Made by a program: the position numbers and the translations under genes
The notes under the pieces: model-generated
Told to the model about the DNA's origin: nothing
The model's input: only the letters and a program-made list of their open reading frames with translations
The model's database searches: none
Shown: one piece after another, positions 37,608-47,112 of the stretch
Position numbering within the stretch: the first letter of the stretch is position 1
How the letters are laid out: every line of letters starts with the position of its first letter
Source of the DNA: Bacillus sp. BA3
GTDB lineage: Bacteria > Bacillota > Bacilli > Bacillales > DSM-1321
Reading direction: 5' to 3'
DNA length: 64,000 nucleotides
NCBI GenBank assembly: GCA_002835675.1
Contig: PIZR01000002.1
Span: 845,878 to 909,877, forward strand

Positions 37608-38801
37608 CTATTCCCATTCATAAAAATCGCATACAACTTGGGCCACTGATTTGGATGCGATCAAAAGGGCATCTTCATCAATGTCGAATTTGGGATGGTG
37701 ATTGAAATATGCCTTCTCCACCCCTTTTGGTTTACAGCCAATGTAAAAGAAGCAGCCAGGAATCTTTTCTGCATAATACGAAAAATCCTCTGAACCAGAG
37801 AAAACCGGAAATTCCATAACCTTTTTAATATCTTTGTCTTTCATGCTTTCCAGGCTATTTTTCACGAATCCAGTCAATTCAGGGTCATTATATAACGGAG
37901 GATAATCAGGCACATATGTTAGTTCGCACTGAACATCAAATTCCGTTTCTATCCCTTTAACGATGCGGTGGATTTCCCTATCGATCAGCTGTTGGGTCTC
38001 TGCTGTCATATAACGGACATCCCCTTCAATTTCTATACGATCTTTAATGACATTAAAGCTTCCTTTTCCATCGAAGGAGCCGATTGTGACCACGCCCATA
38101 TCAAAAGGGTTCAAGCGGCGGCTGATCACGGTTTGTACGGCTGTCACGAAATGGGCGCCTGCCACAATGGCATCATTGGCCATATGCGGGGACGAACCAT
38201 GGCCGCCTACACCCTTAATCGCCAGCTTGAAATAGGTCCGTCCAGCCATCGAATAGCCGCCGTGATACCCGACAACCCCTGCAGGATGGGACGGAAATAA
38301 ATGGATTCCAAAAACGGCATCAAGTTCATCCAAAAACCCTGATTCCATAATGCTCTTTGCTCCACCTGGGGGTGTTTCTTCTGCATGTTGATGGATTATT
38401 TTAATCGTACCGGATAGGGAATCTTTAAGCTCATTGATGCAGTCTGCCAGAACCAATAAATAAGCGGTATGCCCATCATGTCCGCAGGCATGCATGACAC
38501 CTTCATTTTTTGAACGGAACGGGACATCCGCTTCTTCTGTAATCGGCAACGCATCGAAATCCGCACGGAGACCTATCGTTTTCCCAGGTTTTCCGCCTTC
38601 GATCGTTACGATGATCCCTAATCCATTTCCTACATTCGTTTGAATCGACACATCCTTACCCTTATAAAAATCAATGATATATTGTGCCGTTTTTTCTTCT
38701 TTGAAGGATAGTTCCGGGTTCTCGTGTAAATGACGGCGGATTTGAACCATTTCCCCTTTACGGGCTTCCAGCATGTTCATTAATTTGCTTTTCACGTTCA
38801 C
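37608..38801 (-). CDS. M20 family amidohydrolase (N-acyl amino acid / hippurate hydrolase type)
   Basis: A 397-aa zinc hydrolase of the M20D group that cleaves N-acylated amino acids. Metal ligands and catalytic acids are seen in MHACGHDGHTAYL near residue 100, QHAEETPPGGAKS near residue 135, GIHLFPSHPAGVVG, and SGSEDFSYYA near the C-terminus. The start is GTG 38801 with GGGGGAG upstream. It is the only gene downstream of a tandem glycine riboswitch, which hints that its substrate or product is a glycine conjugate; hippurate hydrolases belong to this family. That link is inference from the switch, not from the active site. Confidence 0.87.
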   Translation of the reverse strand: MNVKSKLMNMLEARKGEMVQIRRHLHENPELSFKEEKTAQYIIDFYKGKDVSIQTNVGNGLGIIVTIEGGKPGKTIGLRADFDALPITEEADVPFRSKNEGVMHACGHDGHTAYLLVLADCINELKDSLSGTIKIIHQHAEETPPGGAKSIMESGFLDELDAVFGIHLFPSHPAGVVGYHGGYSMAGRTYFKLAIKGVGGHGSSPHMANDAIVAGAHFVTAVQTVISRRLNPFDMGVVTIGSFDGKGSFNVIKDRIEIEGDVRYMTAETQQLIDREIHRIVKGIETEFDVQCELTYVPDYPPLYNDPELTGFVKNSLESMKDKDIKKVMEFPVFSGSEDFSYYAEKIPGCFFYIGCKPKGVEKAYFNHHPKFDIDEDALLIASKSVAQVVCDFYEWE

Positions 38802-38884
38802 GTTTATTCTCCCCCTTATTTCAAGTTGAGCATATTAGTAAGTTCCATGTTCGGTGCATGCCTTCCGATACAAAGTGCCAATTA

Positions 38885-39118
38885 AAAAAGGGCAGAGAAG
38901 GATTGCGTAAACTTACCGCTCCCCTTCTCTGTCCTTTTCACCTGAGAGTTTAGCTCCATTTTTGGTCATGGAGATTTCCCCTTTGGTGGCACACTGCTTC
39001 CTGCGCACTCTCCAGAGCTGCGTCCAGCTGCGGTTCCATTTACCTGAGAGATTTGCTCCAAGGGATCTTTTTGGAACTTGCTCCTTCGGTGGCTCAATGC
39101 TTGCACTCTCCCACAACA
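38885..39118 (-). promoter_or_regulatory. Tandem glycine riboswitch with terminator
   Basis: On the minus strand two glycine aptamers follow each other. The first has GGGAGAGTGC, GCCACCGAAGGAGCAA and TCTCTCAGGTAAATGGAACCG; the second has CTGGAGAGTGCG, GCCACCAAAGGGGAAA and CTCTCAGGTGAAAAGGACAG. A terminator, GGACAGAGAAGG with CCTTCTCTGCCC and a T run, lies at 38935-38885. The M20 amidohydrolase starts 84 bases later. Known glycine switches mostly turn on glycine cleavage genes or control glycine transporters. Confidence 0.93.
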
Positions 39119-39161
39119 TTCATCCGCTTGTTCTTTTTTATTCTCAAAATATTCCAATTAT

Positions 39162-39190
39162 ATTATCGCCGATTAAAAAATAAATATCAA
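39162..39190 (-). promoter_or_regulatory. Sigma-A promoter of the glycine riboswitch transcript
   Basis: On the minus strand TTGATA (39190-39185) and GATAAT (39167-39162) are separated by 17 bases, about 50 bases before the first aptamer. Confidence 0.7.
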
Positions 39191-39216
39191 CTCTGAGTTA
39201 TAAACTCTATTAAACT

Positions 39217-39256
39217 TTAAAAGGACCGCTGCCAGATGCTGACACGGTCCTTTTGT
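39217..39256 (-). terminator. Intrinsic terminator after ytpQ
   Basis: On the minus strand AAAGGACCG pairs with CGGTCCTTT around an internal CAGCATCTGG region, followed by T. It isolates ytpQ from the downstream riboswitch. Confidence 0.85.
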
Positions 39257-39262
39257 GATTCA

Positions 39263-40069
39263 TTATTGTTCAGGCTTTTTGTTTTTACCCATAATGAAGA
39301 TGGGCTCCAACTCATTTTCTTCGTAAAGGAATGATAGAGCCGTTATCGGAACATGACCGCTGGCAAAGAAGCTCATCGCCATTTGCGCAAGAATATCATA
39401 GCCCGTATCATTCTTCACATCGGCAATGATGATGACATCCTGATGGGGAATGGCCACAGCCATGGTTCCCTCGATCTTGTCCTTCATTTCCCGAAGCCAT
39501 GATTCATTTAAAATCCTGCTGGCATCATATCCATCATTCGTGTTCAAAAAATAAAATGCATTACCTGCAACGATATCCGACTTCATTTCAGTGGTGAGGG
39601 AACGGGCATTGAATAGGGCAATTTCACGGATCCTGTCACCCTGCCAATTTTCCCGTTGAATCATCTTTTCATCTATAAGACGGTAGGTTTTCCCTAAATC
39701 AAGGGCATAAAAAACCCGGGTTTCAGCCGTATGCTCATCGAATAAAAACGGATTTCCTTCTTCGGATTCCATTGGAAAGGAGGTCGAGCGGATGACTGGG
39801 AAAATGAATTTCTCCTTGCCTTCCATACTGTGTTCTTCCCCCATCACATTCAGGGCCTCTTCCACGTAATAGGTAATTTCATCGATGGCCTTTTCCTGTA
39901 CGTTTTCATAGTTAGCAAGCACAGGAGGCAACTCGATGGTGATCCCCTTCCCGGTCTTCACATTTTCCACCCGTAACGTATCTTGCTTGCTATCGAATTT
40001 GAATGAGCGATTCTCATCTTTTAAACGCTCCTTCAAGATATTTTTCAGCTTCGTGCTGTCCATTTTCAT
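39263..40069 (-). CDS. ytpQ: DUF1444 family protein YtpQ
   Basis: A 268-aa soluble protein with the DUF1444 layout: an N-terminal helix ([19 protein letters not shown]), an [11 protein letters not shown] segment, and a C-terminal domain with [16 protein letters not shown] and [20 protein letters not shown]. Its function is unknown. It lies 50 bases after the thioredoxin-like ytpP with GAGG before ATG 40069, so the two are probably cotranscribed. The pair has the same arrangement in B. subtilis. Confidence 0.87.
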   Translation of the reverse strand: MKMDSTKLKNILKERLKDENRSFKFDSKQDTLRVENVKTGKGITIELPPVLANYENVQEKAIDEITYYVEEALNVMGEEHSMEGKEKFIFPVIRSTSFPMESEEGNPFLFDEHTAETRVFYALDLGKTYRLIDEKMIQRENWQGDRIREIALFNARSLTTEMKSDIVAGNAFYFLNTNDGYDASRILNESWLREMKDKIEGTMAVAIPHQDVIIIADVKNDTGYDILAQMAMSFFASGHVPITALSFLYEENELEPIFIMGKNKKPEQ

Positions 40070-40119
40070 GACTGACCCTCCTCTTCATTGAAAAATCCCC
40101 AGCGAGAAGGGGAAATTGA

Positions 40120-40431
40120 TTATAGTGATTGAATGAATTCCTCAATTTGTTCTTGCGTTTTGCGATCCTTGCTCACAAATCTGCCTAGCTCCTTGCCATT
40201 ATCATACGCAATGAAACTTGGTATACCGAATACATCATTAGCCGCACACACATCGATGAATTCATCACGGTCCACATAAATGAATGTAAAGTCAGGAAAT
40301 TTCGTTTCAATCTCCGGCATTATCGGTTCGATTACACGGCAATCTCCACACCATGTTGCTGAAAAAAGAAAGATATGTTTGCCTTCATTTTTAAATGCAT
40401 CATATTGCTCTACTGTTTGTAATTTTTCCAT
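40120..40431 (-). CDS. ytpP: Thioredoxin-like protein YtpP
   Basis: A 103-aa thioredoxin-fold protein. The redox motif is WCGDC in FLFSATWCGDCRVIEP near residue 28, and the cis-proline is in VFGIPSFIAYD near residue 71. The fold and length are complete. YtpP-type proteins are distinct from main thioredoxin, and a specific partner is not known. AGGAGG precedes the ATG. The following ytpQ gene is probably in the same transcript. Confidence 0.9.
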   Translation of the reverse strand: MEKLQTVEQYDAFKNEGKHIFLFSATWCGDCRVIEPIMPEIETKFPDFTFIYVDRDEFIDVCAANDVFGIPSFIAYDNGKELGRFVSKDRKTQEQIEEFIQSL

Positions 40432-40540
40432 TTGTATATTCCTCCTGCTCTAAATGACACCTTATTTTTTATAATCCCATCATACCAGAGTCTCCAGGAA
40501 TCAACCATTAATACGGATCGGTTGAAAGTCACTGGTCCTC

Positions 40541-41047
40541 TTATTTCTGGGGCACGGATGAAACGATTTCCATCATTTGTTTTGCATCGGTTTTTAATTG
40601 GTCTTTATCCGTTTCGGTTGTCAGCTTCACTCCGCCGATCCCCACTGCAAGCTCATACTTTTCTTTCGGTATCTCTTTAATCGAAATAAAGCCGAATTTA
40701 TCATCGGTTTGAAAAGAATGCAGTACTTCAAATTGATCCTCTTGTTCCTTTATGGCCAAATATAACACGGAGCTGTCTTCTTTTTCATTCGGATTGACAA
40801 ATAATATATAAATCTTATCACCTTTTTGTAAAATCAAATTATTATCATGTTCTTCCACAACTTTAAAATCGTTTGGCAGATAGACCTGAATTAGGCCTGC
40901 CTCTTGATTGGGCTGTTTTTCATCGTCACGAAAAGCCACTTCAGCAGCCTTCATTGCCTTTTCGGTTTGTCTTTCGATACCTGAGCAGCCCACGATCAAA
41001 CTGCTTATCAACAGGAAAACAAGAAAATTCTTATTCGATAAAGCCAT
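40541..41047 (-). CDS. Predicted lipoprotein, unknown function
   Basis: A 168-aa protein with a lipoprotein signal: basic start MALSNKNF, hydrophobic LVFLLISSLI, then VGCSG, giving a lipid-modified cysteine near residue 21. The mature part has no family I recognise but shows alternating strands (LILQKGDKIYILFVNP) suggestive of a small beta-rich domain. The start is ATG 41047 seven bases after GGAGG; the frame is open another 28 codons without a site. It is divergent from ytoQ and sits alone. Confidence 0.7.
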   Translation of the reverse strand: MALSNKNFLVFLLISSLIVGCSGIERQTEKAMKAAEVAFRDDEKQPNQEAGLIQVYLPNDFKVVEEHDNNLILQKGDKIYILFVNPNEKEDSSVLYLAIKEQEDQFEVLHSFQTDDKFGFISIKEIPKEKYELAVGIGGVKLTTETDKDQLKTDAKQMMEIVSSVPQK

Positions 41048-41170
41048 CGTCATTCCTCCAGCCGTCTCTTTTACTACCATATGGATAATATTATCCTTAT
41101 TTACGGAATTCATCCATTTTCTAAAAAACATGGTACAATGAAAGCAATTTTATTATCGAGGAGGAAAACA

Positions 41171-41620
41171 ATGAAGTTAATCGTGTATCTTGCTGGGGAG
41201 ATCCATTCAAATTGGAGAAGCGAGTTGAGAGATAAGGCCGCTGCACTGAAGCTTCCTTTAGAATTCGTCGGCCCGATGGAAAATCATGAACGCTCCGATA
41301 ATATCGGTGAAGATATCCTCGGGGAACAGCCGAATCCTATCCTGAAGGATGCGGCCGCTTCCCAAATCAATAATTTACGGACAGGTCTTTTGATGAAAAA
41401 AGCCGATCTTGTCGTCGCCCTGTTTGGTGAGAAATATAAACAGTGGAATACTGCCATGGACGCAAGCACCGCCGTTTCCCTGGGTAAACCGCTTATTTTG
41501 ATTCGCCCGGAATCCCATCACCATGCTTTAAAGGAATTATCGGAAAAGGCGAGTGTCACGGTCGAATCCGTGAACCAAGCCATGAAGGTGCTTTCTTATA
41601 TTTTTGAAGAAGGGCTGTAA
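41171..41620 (+). CDS. ytoQ: YtoQ family protein
   Basis: A 149-aa protein matching the YtoQ family, which has a nucleoside 2-deoxyribosyltransferase-like Rossmann fold. It opens with MKLIVYLAGEIHSNWR, followed by EFVGPMENHERSDNIG and ADLVVALFGEKYKQWNTAMD. Activity is unproven. The start is ATG 41171 after GAGGAGG; a longer frame of 30 codons upstream lacks a site. It is the only plus-strand gene in this part and stands alone. Confidence 0.85.
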   Translation: MKLIVYLAGEIHSNWRSELRDKAAALKLPLEFVGPMENHERSDNIGEDILGEQPNPILKDAAASQINNLRTGLLMKKADLVVALFGEKYKQWNTAMDASTAVSLGKPLILIRPESHHHALKELSEKASVTVESVNQAMKVLSYIFEEGL

Positions 41621-41676
41621 ATCTCCCTGTCCCTTAACCTTCCAGCTCAAGTATGAAGGATTTTTGTTTACCCAAA

Positions 41677-41725
41677 TAAAAAGCTTGCAGGAGAAAGTTA
41701 GATTCCTAACCTCACCTGCAAGCGA
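41677..41725 (-). terminator. Intrinsic terminator after the AraC-type regulator
   Basis: On the minus strand GCTTGCAGG pairs with CCTGCAAGC across an inner GGTTAGGAATCTAACT hairpin, followed by TTTTTATTT. Confidence 0.85.
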
Positions 41726-41753
41726 AAAACGAATAAATTTTGATGGTTGAACA

Positions 41754-42623
41754 CTATTTCTTTTTAATGGGAATCCAAATTTCGGAGTAATAGTCTGGGT
41801 TTGAAGCGTCGTCATTCGTGTATACTTCCAATTCGGGAGTGCCGGCATGTTCATGACCGCTGGAAGGAAACCATTCGGAAAAAATTCGCTTCCAAGCTTG
41901 TTGGATGCTATCAGGCATAGGTCCGTGAACTTCAAATACAACCCACTTGGAAGCCGGTATCGTAAGGGTCGAAAACTCTTCAGGCGCTTCCCCGGCATAC
42001 TCTGCACCTATCCAATAATCCATCGTTTCATTTTTTTCCACAGCCCGCTTATCGATACATACACCAAGCAAGCCATTTATTTGGCCATTGTTCAGCTTCG
42101 CTAACCTATCTCCTGTTCCATCCGAATTGACTTTCTCCCACAACTTTGGAATCCCGATCAAATTCTCTTCATTGACCAAGGAAAACTCTTGCTTGATTCC
42201 AATCAATTGAAAGGAATCTCTTTCAAGGATATTGTATTTCATCGGTTTTGCCCCTTTCAGAATAACCTGTATCATCAGGCGTTCATAGAATTTCAGCTTC
42301 CCCATAAACTTTCGGGCTTCGCTTGGAGATACCCCATGCTGCCTTCGAAAAGCCTTTGAGAATGCCTCGGGGTTGTCATAGCCGTACTTGTAGGCTAAAT
42401 CAATGACCTTGCCATTTGTGGATGAAATCTCCTGGGCCGCCAAGGTCAGTCTTCGACGCCGGATATATTCACCAATGGAAATATCCGTTAAAATGGTGAA
42501 TGTCCGTTGAAAATGAAAAGCTGAAGCATTCGCCTGCCTGGAAATGCTCTCGATTGTCAGGTCCTCCAATAAGTGCTCTTCGATATAGTCGATGGCCTTT
42601 TGGATTGATTCAACCCACCCCAT
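41754..42623 (-). CDS. AraC family regulator with GyrI-like effector domain
   Basis: A 289-aa transcription activator. Two helix-turn-helix units span residues 5-105: AIDYIEEHLLEDLTIESISR, then RRRLTLAAQEIS and the signature DLAYKYGYDNPEAFSKAFRR with FRRQHGVSPSEAR. After residue 125 comes a GyrI-like/SOUL small-molecule-binding domain, which ends in ELEVYTNDDASNPDYYSEIWIPI. Such regulators sense drugs or metabolites and control nearby or distant exporters; no target is evident here. Confidence 0.88.
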   Translation of the reverse strand: MGWVESIQKAIDYIEEHLLEDLTIESISRQANASAFHFQRTFTILTDISIGEYIRRRRLTLAAQEISSTNGKVIDLAYKYGYDNPEAFSKAFRRQHGVSPSEARKFMGKLKFYERLMIQVILKGAKPMKYNILERDSFQLIGIKQEFSLVNEENLIGIPKLWEKVNSDGTGDRLAKLNNGQINGLLGVCIDKRAVEKNETMDYWIGAEYAGEAPEEFSTLTIPASKWVVFEVHGPMPDSIQQAWKRIFSEWFPSSGHEHAGTPELEVYTNDDASNPDYYSEIWIPIKKK

Positions 42624-42741
42624 ATCCGCTCACCCCTTGTCACTATATTAGCAAAGCCGCTCAATAAAACCCTGTCTTATTCTGCTCTGTTTTGGCAGTA
42701 TTCGTTTCATCATTCGAAGCCCGCCTTTCCATGGCAGTGAT

Positions 42742-43263
42742 TCAAAAATCCTGCTTTTTCATTTTCAGCTTATATTCGTATTGACCGGCTAACATCCTCA
42801 TGATATGAAGGAACATTTCGCCCCTAGTGATTCGCTCATTTGTAAATACGCCGATTGCTCCTTCCTTTTTGCTTATATTCTCTTGCCTTGTGAAGGCATC
42901 CATCACCGGGCCCAACTCTTCACCGTCCAGCAGCTTCCCGGCAACAATTCCCGGTACCGGGATTCTCGCTCCGGCAGCTACAAAGACCTCGCCGTCCCTC
43001 GTGGCCATTGCACCCCAATTGCACAGAAACAGGGCTTGTCCCATTTTCACGACACCGCCTTCAAGTCCGATACCCATATCGGCATCACTTTGAATCAAGC
43101 AATTCCGGGCACGTGTCATTGCCCCCTCCATCGTTTCCTCGTCTGAAAAAGGCTGTTCCGGGACCCCGCTCTCCACTTGAAGCGAAATGATTTTAGCATC
43201 TTCATATACACCAAGCACGGCACTTATTTTCGCCGGATTCTTACTGCCTACTGCTATTTTCAA
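42742..43263 (-). CDS. DUF84 family inosine/xanthosine triphosphatase-like protein
   Basis: A 173-aa protein that begins MKIAVGSKNPAKISAVLGV, the diagnostic start of DUF84 (YjjX-type) NTPases that hydrolyse ITP and XTP to keep damaged nucleotides out of nucleic acid. Further matches are PFSDEETMEGAMTRARNC and ADMGIGLEGGV. The start is TTG 43263 after GAAGGAAGG. It lies 81 bases downstream of ytoP, so cotranscription is possible. Confidence 0.85.
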   Translation of the reverse strand: MKIAVGSKNPAKISAVLGVYEDAKIISLQVESGVPEQPFSDEETMEGAMTRARNCLIQSDADMGIGLEGGVVKMGQALFLCNWGAMATRDGEVFVAAGARIPVPGIVAGKLLDGEELGPVMDAFTRQENISKKEGAIGVFTNERITRGEMFLHIMRMLAGQYEYKLKMKKQDF

Positions 43264-43344
43264 TATAATTACCTTCCTTCTATGTAAAAAAAGCTGATGG
43301 AAAAGGATTCATGACAGCATCCCTTTCCATTTCAGCTTCCTCCA

Positions 43345-44418
43345 TCAACCGTTTTTTATCAAGGTCTCGAATGTCGTTTTATCACAGGAACGAACCAATT
43401 TACCAATCAGTTCTCGTGCAGCGGCATAATCATCAATATGAATCATGGATGCATGTGTATGAATATAGCGGGAACAAATGCCAATCACCCCGCTTGGAAT
43501 GCCTTCGTTTGCAATATGGACTTGCCCTGCATCCGTGCCGCCTTGGGAAACGAAATATTGATACGGAATCTCATTCGACTCTGCCGTATCAAGGATGAAT
43601 TCCCTCATGCCGCGATGCGTTACCATCGAACGATCGAAAATGCGTAGCAGTGCCCCTTTTCCAAGCTGACCAAATTCACTTTTACTGCCGGACATATCGT
43701 TCGCCGGACTTGCATCCAAAGCGAAGAAAAGATCCGGTTTGATCATATGAGCTGCAGTTTGAGCGCCCCGTAATCCCACTTCCTCCTGGACAGTTGCCCC
43801 GGAATATAAGACATTCGGTAACGTTTCACCTTTTAAATCTTTTAACAATTCAATCGCAAGTCCGCAGCCGTAACGATTATCCCACGCTTTTGCGAGGAGT
43901 TTCTTCTCATTGGCCATCGGCGTGAATGGACAAATCGGTACAATCTGCTGACCTGGCTTAATACCGATCCTCTTAACATCTTCCTTATCATCCGCCCCGA
44001 TATCAATCAGCATATTTTTGATATCCATTGGTTTTGAGCGTTGCGACTCATCAAGCAAATGAGGCGGAATCGAACCGATGACACCAATGACCGGACCGTT
44101 ATCAGTTATGATTTCGACTCTTTGGGCCAAAAGCACTTGACTCCACCAGCCTCCTAGGGTCTGAAAGCGGATCATTCCATTTTCCGTTACGGAGGTAACC
44201 ATGAATCCCACTTCATCCATGTGCCCGGCAACTAGTACAGTCGGACCATCCTCATTGCCTCTTTTTACGCCAAATATTCCGCCAAGGCGATCTTGGACGA
44301 TTTCATCGGAATACTTTTCCAGCTCACTTTTCATGAAACTCCGAACTGCATGTTCATTTCCCGAGGCTCCCGGTAATTCCGTCAATGTTTTAAAAAGCTC
44401 CAAAGTCTCATGATTCAT
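43345..44418 (-). CDS. ytoP: M42 family metallopeptidase YtoP
   Basis: A 357-aa cobalt- or zinc-activated aminopeptidase of the M42 (glutamyl aminopeptidase/endoglucanase-like) family. Metal ligands are in [12 protein letters not shown] near residue 66, [12 protein letters not shown] near 180, [13 protein letters not shown] near 210 and [12 protein letters not shown] near 233, with [11 protein letters not shown] near the end. It assembles as large dodecamers in characterised relatives. Position between DUF84 and ytzB matches the Bacillus order I recall. Confidence 0.9.
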   Translation of the reverse strand: MNHETLELFKTLTELPGASGNEHAVRSFMKSELEKYSDEIVQDRLGGIFGVKRGNEDGPTVLVAGHMDEVGFMVTSVTENGMIRFQTLGGWWSQVLLAQRVEIITDNGPVIGVIGSIPPHLLDESQRSKPMDIKNMLIDIGADDKEDVKRIGIKPGQQIVPICPFTPMANEKKLLAKAWDNRYGCGLAIELLKDLKGETLPNVLYSGATVQEEVGLRGAQTAAHMIKPDLFFALDASPANDMSGSKSEFGQLGKGALLRIFDRSMVTHRGMREFILDTAESNEIPYQYFVSQGGTDAGQVHIANEGIPSGVIGICSRYIHTHASMIHIDDYAAARELIGKLVRSCDKTTFETLIKNG

Positions 44419-44595
44419 TTTTCTACCCCTAACCTATGTATTGTTTCTTACTATTTTACAGAACTTAACATCGTGTTACACTAGAAAGTTCTAATTTATC
44501 AGTTAATGGGTAAAATTTCAAATTATTAGTCAAATAAAGCGTTCTTCTGTATACTGGAAGAAGTGATTTTAAAAAATGCAATGGAGGAGAAATCA

Positions 44596-44913
44596 ATGAA
44601 TTGGAAAACGTTTTTACTGGGTACTGCAGCCGGGTTTGCTGCGGGCTATGCGACAAAACAACTATTGGATCAATCTAGTAAACCTTCTCCCGATAAAGTC
44701 TTGGCCCAAGTGAAGGAAACAGTCAAAAAAGATGGAAATATATATGGCTCATGGATCTTGATGAAGCCGGAAAACTATTCAAAAAATGATTTGGACTATG
44801 AAGTGTACAAAGGCGGGATCACCAGAAACACAGAGGGTAAACGCGAGCAATTCGAATTTGTTGCAGATGCTTCAACAGGAACGATATTGGAGCTTAATGC
44901 GCAAAATGATTGA
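44596..44913 (+). CDS. ytzB: PepSY-like domain protein YtzB
   Basis: A 105-aa small membrane-associated protein with one N-terminal hydrophobic stretch (FLLGTAAGFAAGYATKQLL) and then a PepSY-like domain ending in REQFEFVADASTGTILELN. The start is ATG 44596 after GGAGGAGA. It is convergent with ytnP and shares a terminator with it. Function unknown; PepSY domains often inhibit peptidases. Confidence 0.8.
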   Translation: MNWKTFLLGTAAGFAAGYATKQLLDQSSKPSPDKVLAQVKETVKKDGNIYGSWILMKPENYSKNDLDYEVYKGGITRNTEGKREQFEFVADASTGTILELNAQND

Positions 44914-44918
44914 AACAT

Positions 44919-44954
44919 AAAAGGAGGTCCGTCAAAATGACGTCCTCCTTTTGC
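44919..44954. terminator. Bidirectional terminator between ytzB and ytnP
   Basis: AAAAGGAGG and CCTCCTTTT form a symmetric stem with an inner GTCA/TGAC, located between convergent stop codons. Confidence 0.85.
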
Positions 44955-44955
44955 T

Positions 44956-45801
44956 TTACCGCTTCCGCTTCAATTCGCCTATTATCTCCTTACCCGTTCC
45001 ATCCCATTTGATGGCACAGTATTGTGCATCATGGTAAAAGCTGTACCAAGACCCATTTTCCAGTCCGGATTTCATCCACTTTTCCTTCGCTTCGATGGAA
45101 GTCATCGGATAATCATCATATGCGAGGACCCAGAGGACATTCGCATGGGCATGCGTCGGCATAATATCTGCCATGTGAATCAATCTATCCCCGGCATCCT
45201 CAATGATGATGATCGCATGTCCATCACTATGTCCCCCAGTATGGATCATTTTAATACCGTCCGTAATTTCCTGCTCACCTTCAAAAGGACGTACAAGAGA
45301 AGCGACAGCCTCCCAGTTTTCTGCCCAATATGTACTTTTTGATCGAATATTCGGGTTTTTCATTTCATCCCATTCAGTTTGGGTCGTAATGATTTCTGCA
45401 CGCTCGAAAACAGGCACCCAAGTTTCACCATCACGTTTCGTCAAACCGCAGGCATGGTCGAAATGTAGATGGGTCATTAAAATGTAATCGATATCATTTG
45501 GCTGAAGCCCAAGTCTGCCAAGATCTTCGACAAGATTGGATTCCTCCGTCACCCCAAAATTCCGTTTCTGCTTGTCATTCAGCTTTCCATTGCCAATACC
45601 GGAATCTATAAGCATGTTCAATCCATTAGCCTGCACCAAAATCGGATCCGTTCTTAGTTCGATTTGGTTATTTTCGTTAACAGGATACTTCTTGGACCAA
45701 AGCGGCTTCGGTACAACACCGAACATCGCACCGCCATCCAAGTGAGTCACACCGCCATTCAACCATGTTAATTTAATTTCCCCTATTTGCATCTTTTCCA
45801 T
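44956..45801 (-). CDS. ytnP: Quorum-quenching lactonase YtnP (metallo-beta-lactamase fold)
   Basis: A 281-aa metallo-beta-lactamase-fold hydrolase with the zinc motif [13 protein letters not shown] near residue 112, a later histidine in THAHAN, and DSGIGNG near residue 62. Bacillus YtnP opens lactone rings and can quench homoserine lactone and streptomycete signals. The start is ATG 45801 six bases after AGGAGG and gives the family length; an upstream frame of 29 codons is not used. Confidence 0.88.
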   Translation of the reverse strand: MEKMQIGEIKLTWLNGGVTHLDGGAMFGVVPKPLWSKKYPVNENNQIELRTDPILVQANGLNMLIDSGIGNGKLNDKQKRNFGVTEESNLVEDLGRLGLQPNDIDYILMTHLHFDHACGLTKRDGETWVPVFERAEIITTQTEWDEMKNPNIRSKSTYWAENWEAVASLVRPFEGEQEITDGIKMIHTGGHSDGHAIIIIEDAGDRLIHMADIMPTHAHANVLWVLAYDDYPMTSIEAKEKWMKSGLENGSWYSFYHDAQYCAIKWDGTGKEIIGELKRKR

Positions 45802-45898
45802 TATACCCCTCCTCTTCCTATAGTTTAACACCCACTTCCATATATTGAAATTGATAACGATCAAGTCATCCTTGTGATAGAAATACACCCGATAAACA

Positions 45899-45935
45899 GA
45901 TAAAAAACCAGATGCTGTGCACCTGGTTTTTTATC
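45899..45935. terminator. Terminator after trmB
   Basis: AAAAAACCAGATGC and GCACCTGGTTTTTT form a stem between trmB and ytnP, both minus strand, with T tail in that direction. It overlaps no coding sequence. Confidence 0.85.
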
Positions 45936-45944
45936 TGTTTATGA

Positions 45945-46583
45945 TTATTGGAACATTGCTTCCAATCTGTATATCCGGTTGCCTTTACTCGAGAACTTTT
46001 CTTCATATTCAGTCATGATATTGCCTTCAAAATTGCTGTTATGCAGATCAAGGCTTACATATTTCAAGAGCATGCCGTATTCGGAAATACTCTTCAAGGA
46101 AGATTCGAATAACCCTTGGTTATCCGTCTTGAAGTGGATCTCGCCATTGTCTGGCAGGATGCCTTCATATACTTCGAGGAAGGTCTTATACGTTAACCGA
46201 CGTTTTGCATGACGTGATTTCGGCCACGGATCAGAGAAGTTCAAGTAGACGCGATCCACGTCACCTTTTGCAAAATAATCCCCCAAGTTCGCTGCGTCAA
46301 CATTCAACAGCTTTAGATTTGGAACATCCGCTTCAATCAGCAAGTCCAATGCAGCTACAATGACGCTTCCATATACTTCAATTCCAATGAAATTCACATC
46401 AGGATGGGCTTTTGCCATTTCTGTGATGAATCGGCCTTTGCCCGTACCCACTTCAATATATAACGGATTATCGTTACCGAAAACTTCATGCCATTTACCT
46501 TTATGGCTCACTGGCTGCTGAATTACATATTGTGGAAAATCATTCAAACGGTCTTCAGCCCAAGGTTTATTTCTTAAACGCAT
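45945..46583 (-). CDS. trmB: tRNA (guanine-N7)-methyltransferase
   Basis: A 212-aa Rossmann-fold enzyme that methylates G46 of tRNA using S-adenosylmethionine. The SAM loop is [14 protein letters not shown] near residue 45, and the family signature [18 protein letters not shown] lies near residue 115. The start is ATG 46583 after AGGGGTG, giving the normal length; an upstream open stretch of 21 codons has no site. A hairpin about 110 bases upstream may isolate it from the ytmP transcript. Confidence 0.95.
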   Translation of the reverse strand: MRLRNKPWAEDRLNDFPQYVIQQPVSHKGKWHEVFGNDNPLYIEVGTGKGRFITEMAKAHPDVNFIGIEVYGSVIVAALDLLIEADVPNLKLLNVDAANLGDYFAKGDVDRVYLNFSDPWPKSRHAKRRLTYKTFLEVYEGILPDNGEIHFKTDNQGLFESSLKSISEYGMLLKYVSLDLHNSNFEGNIMTEYEEKFSSKGNRIYRLEAMFQ

Positions 46584-46690
46584 GATGACACCCCTATTTA
46601 TAATATAATCGTTCAAACCATACCACGAGTGGATGGATTCCTGCAAGTTGATTTTTTCAGGAAAAATCCTGCATGCACCGACTTAACAAA

Positions 46691-46721
46691 TAAAAAAACT
46701 GCCGGCCATCCAGGCGACAGT
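46691..46721 (-). terminator. Intrinsic terminator upstream of trmB
   Basis: On the minus strand ACTGTCGCC pairs with GGCCGGCAGT (imperfect), followed by seven T. It would stop minus-strand transcripts that run past ytmP and antisense to ytzH, or act as an attenuator ahead of trmB. Confidence 0.65.
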
Positions 46722-46836
46722 CTCTGTAGTTTTCATGTATAAAACTTTCCGCAAAACACACCATAAATAAGTGAAGGGCAGGCAAGAACCACCTGAGAAT
46801 CCCTTGAATCCATATTTAAGAAAGGAGAGGTATTAT

Positions 46837-47112
46837 ATGCCGCTTTCCCATGAACATCAAATGTCACTATTGAAAGATATATTGACCAATCATCAATCAG
46901 ACTGCTGCGGATCCGTTTCTGAATGTGAACAGGTTGAAAGGCTCGTCAAATCCTTAATGATCAATATGGATATAGACAGCAATGTAAAAACGGTACTGAC
47001 GGAGATTTACGAATACAGCCAGACTGGCATCGGTACCGCCGATTTAGATGCACATATTTCAACCCACCAGAACGACTTGTCCCAGTGGGTGGATGATATA
47101 GATCAATTCTGA
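46837..47112 (+). CDS. ytzH: YtzH-like protein
   Basis: A 91-aa mostly helical, acidic protein. MPLSHEHQMSLLKDILTNHQ opens it, a CC pair lies in DCCGSVSECEQ near residue 26, and the end is SQWVDDIDQF. It matches the small YtzH family between trmB and ytmP; function unknown. The start is ATG 46837 after AAAGGAGAGG; the longer frame upstream is unsupported. It ends directly against the stop of ytmP on the other strand, with no room for a terminator. Confidence 0.8.
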   Translation: MPLSHEHQMSLLKDILTNHQSDCCGSVSECEQVERLVKSLMINMDIDSNVKTVLTEIYEYSQTGIGTADLDAHISTHQNDLSQWVDDIDQF

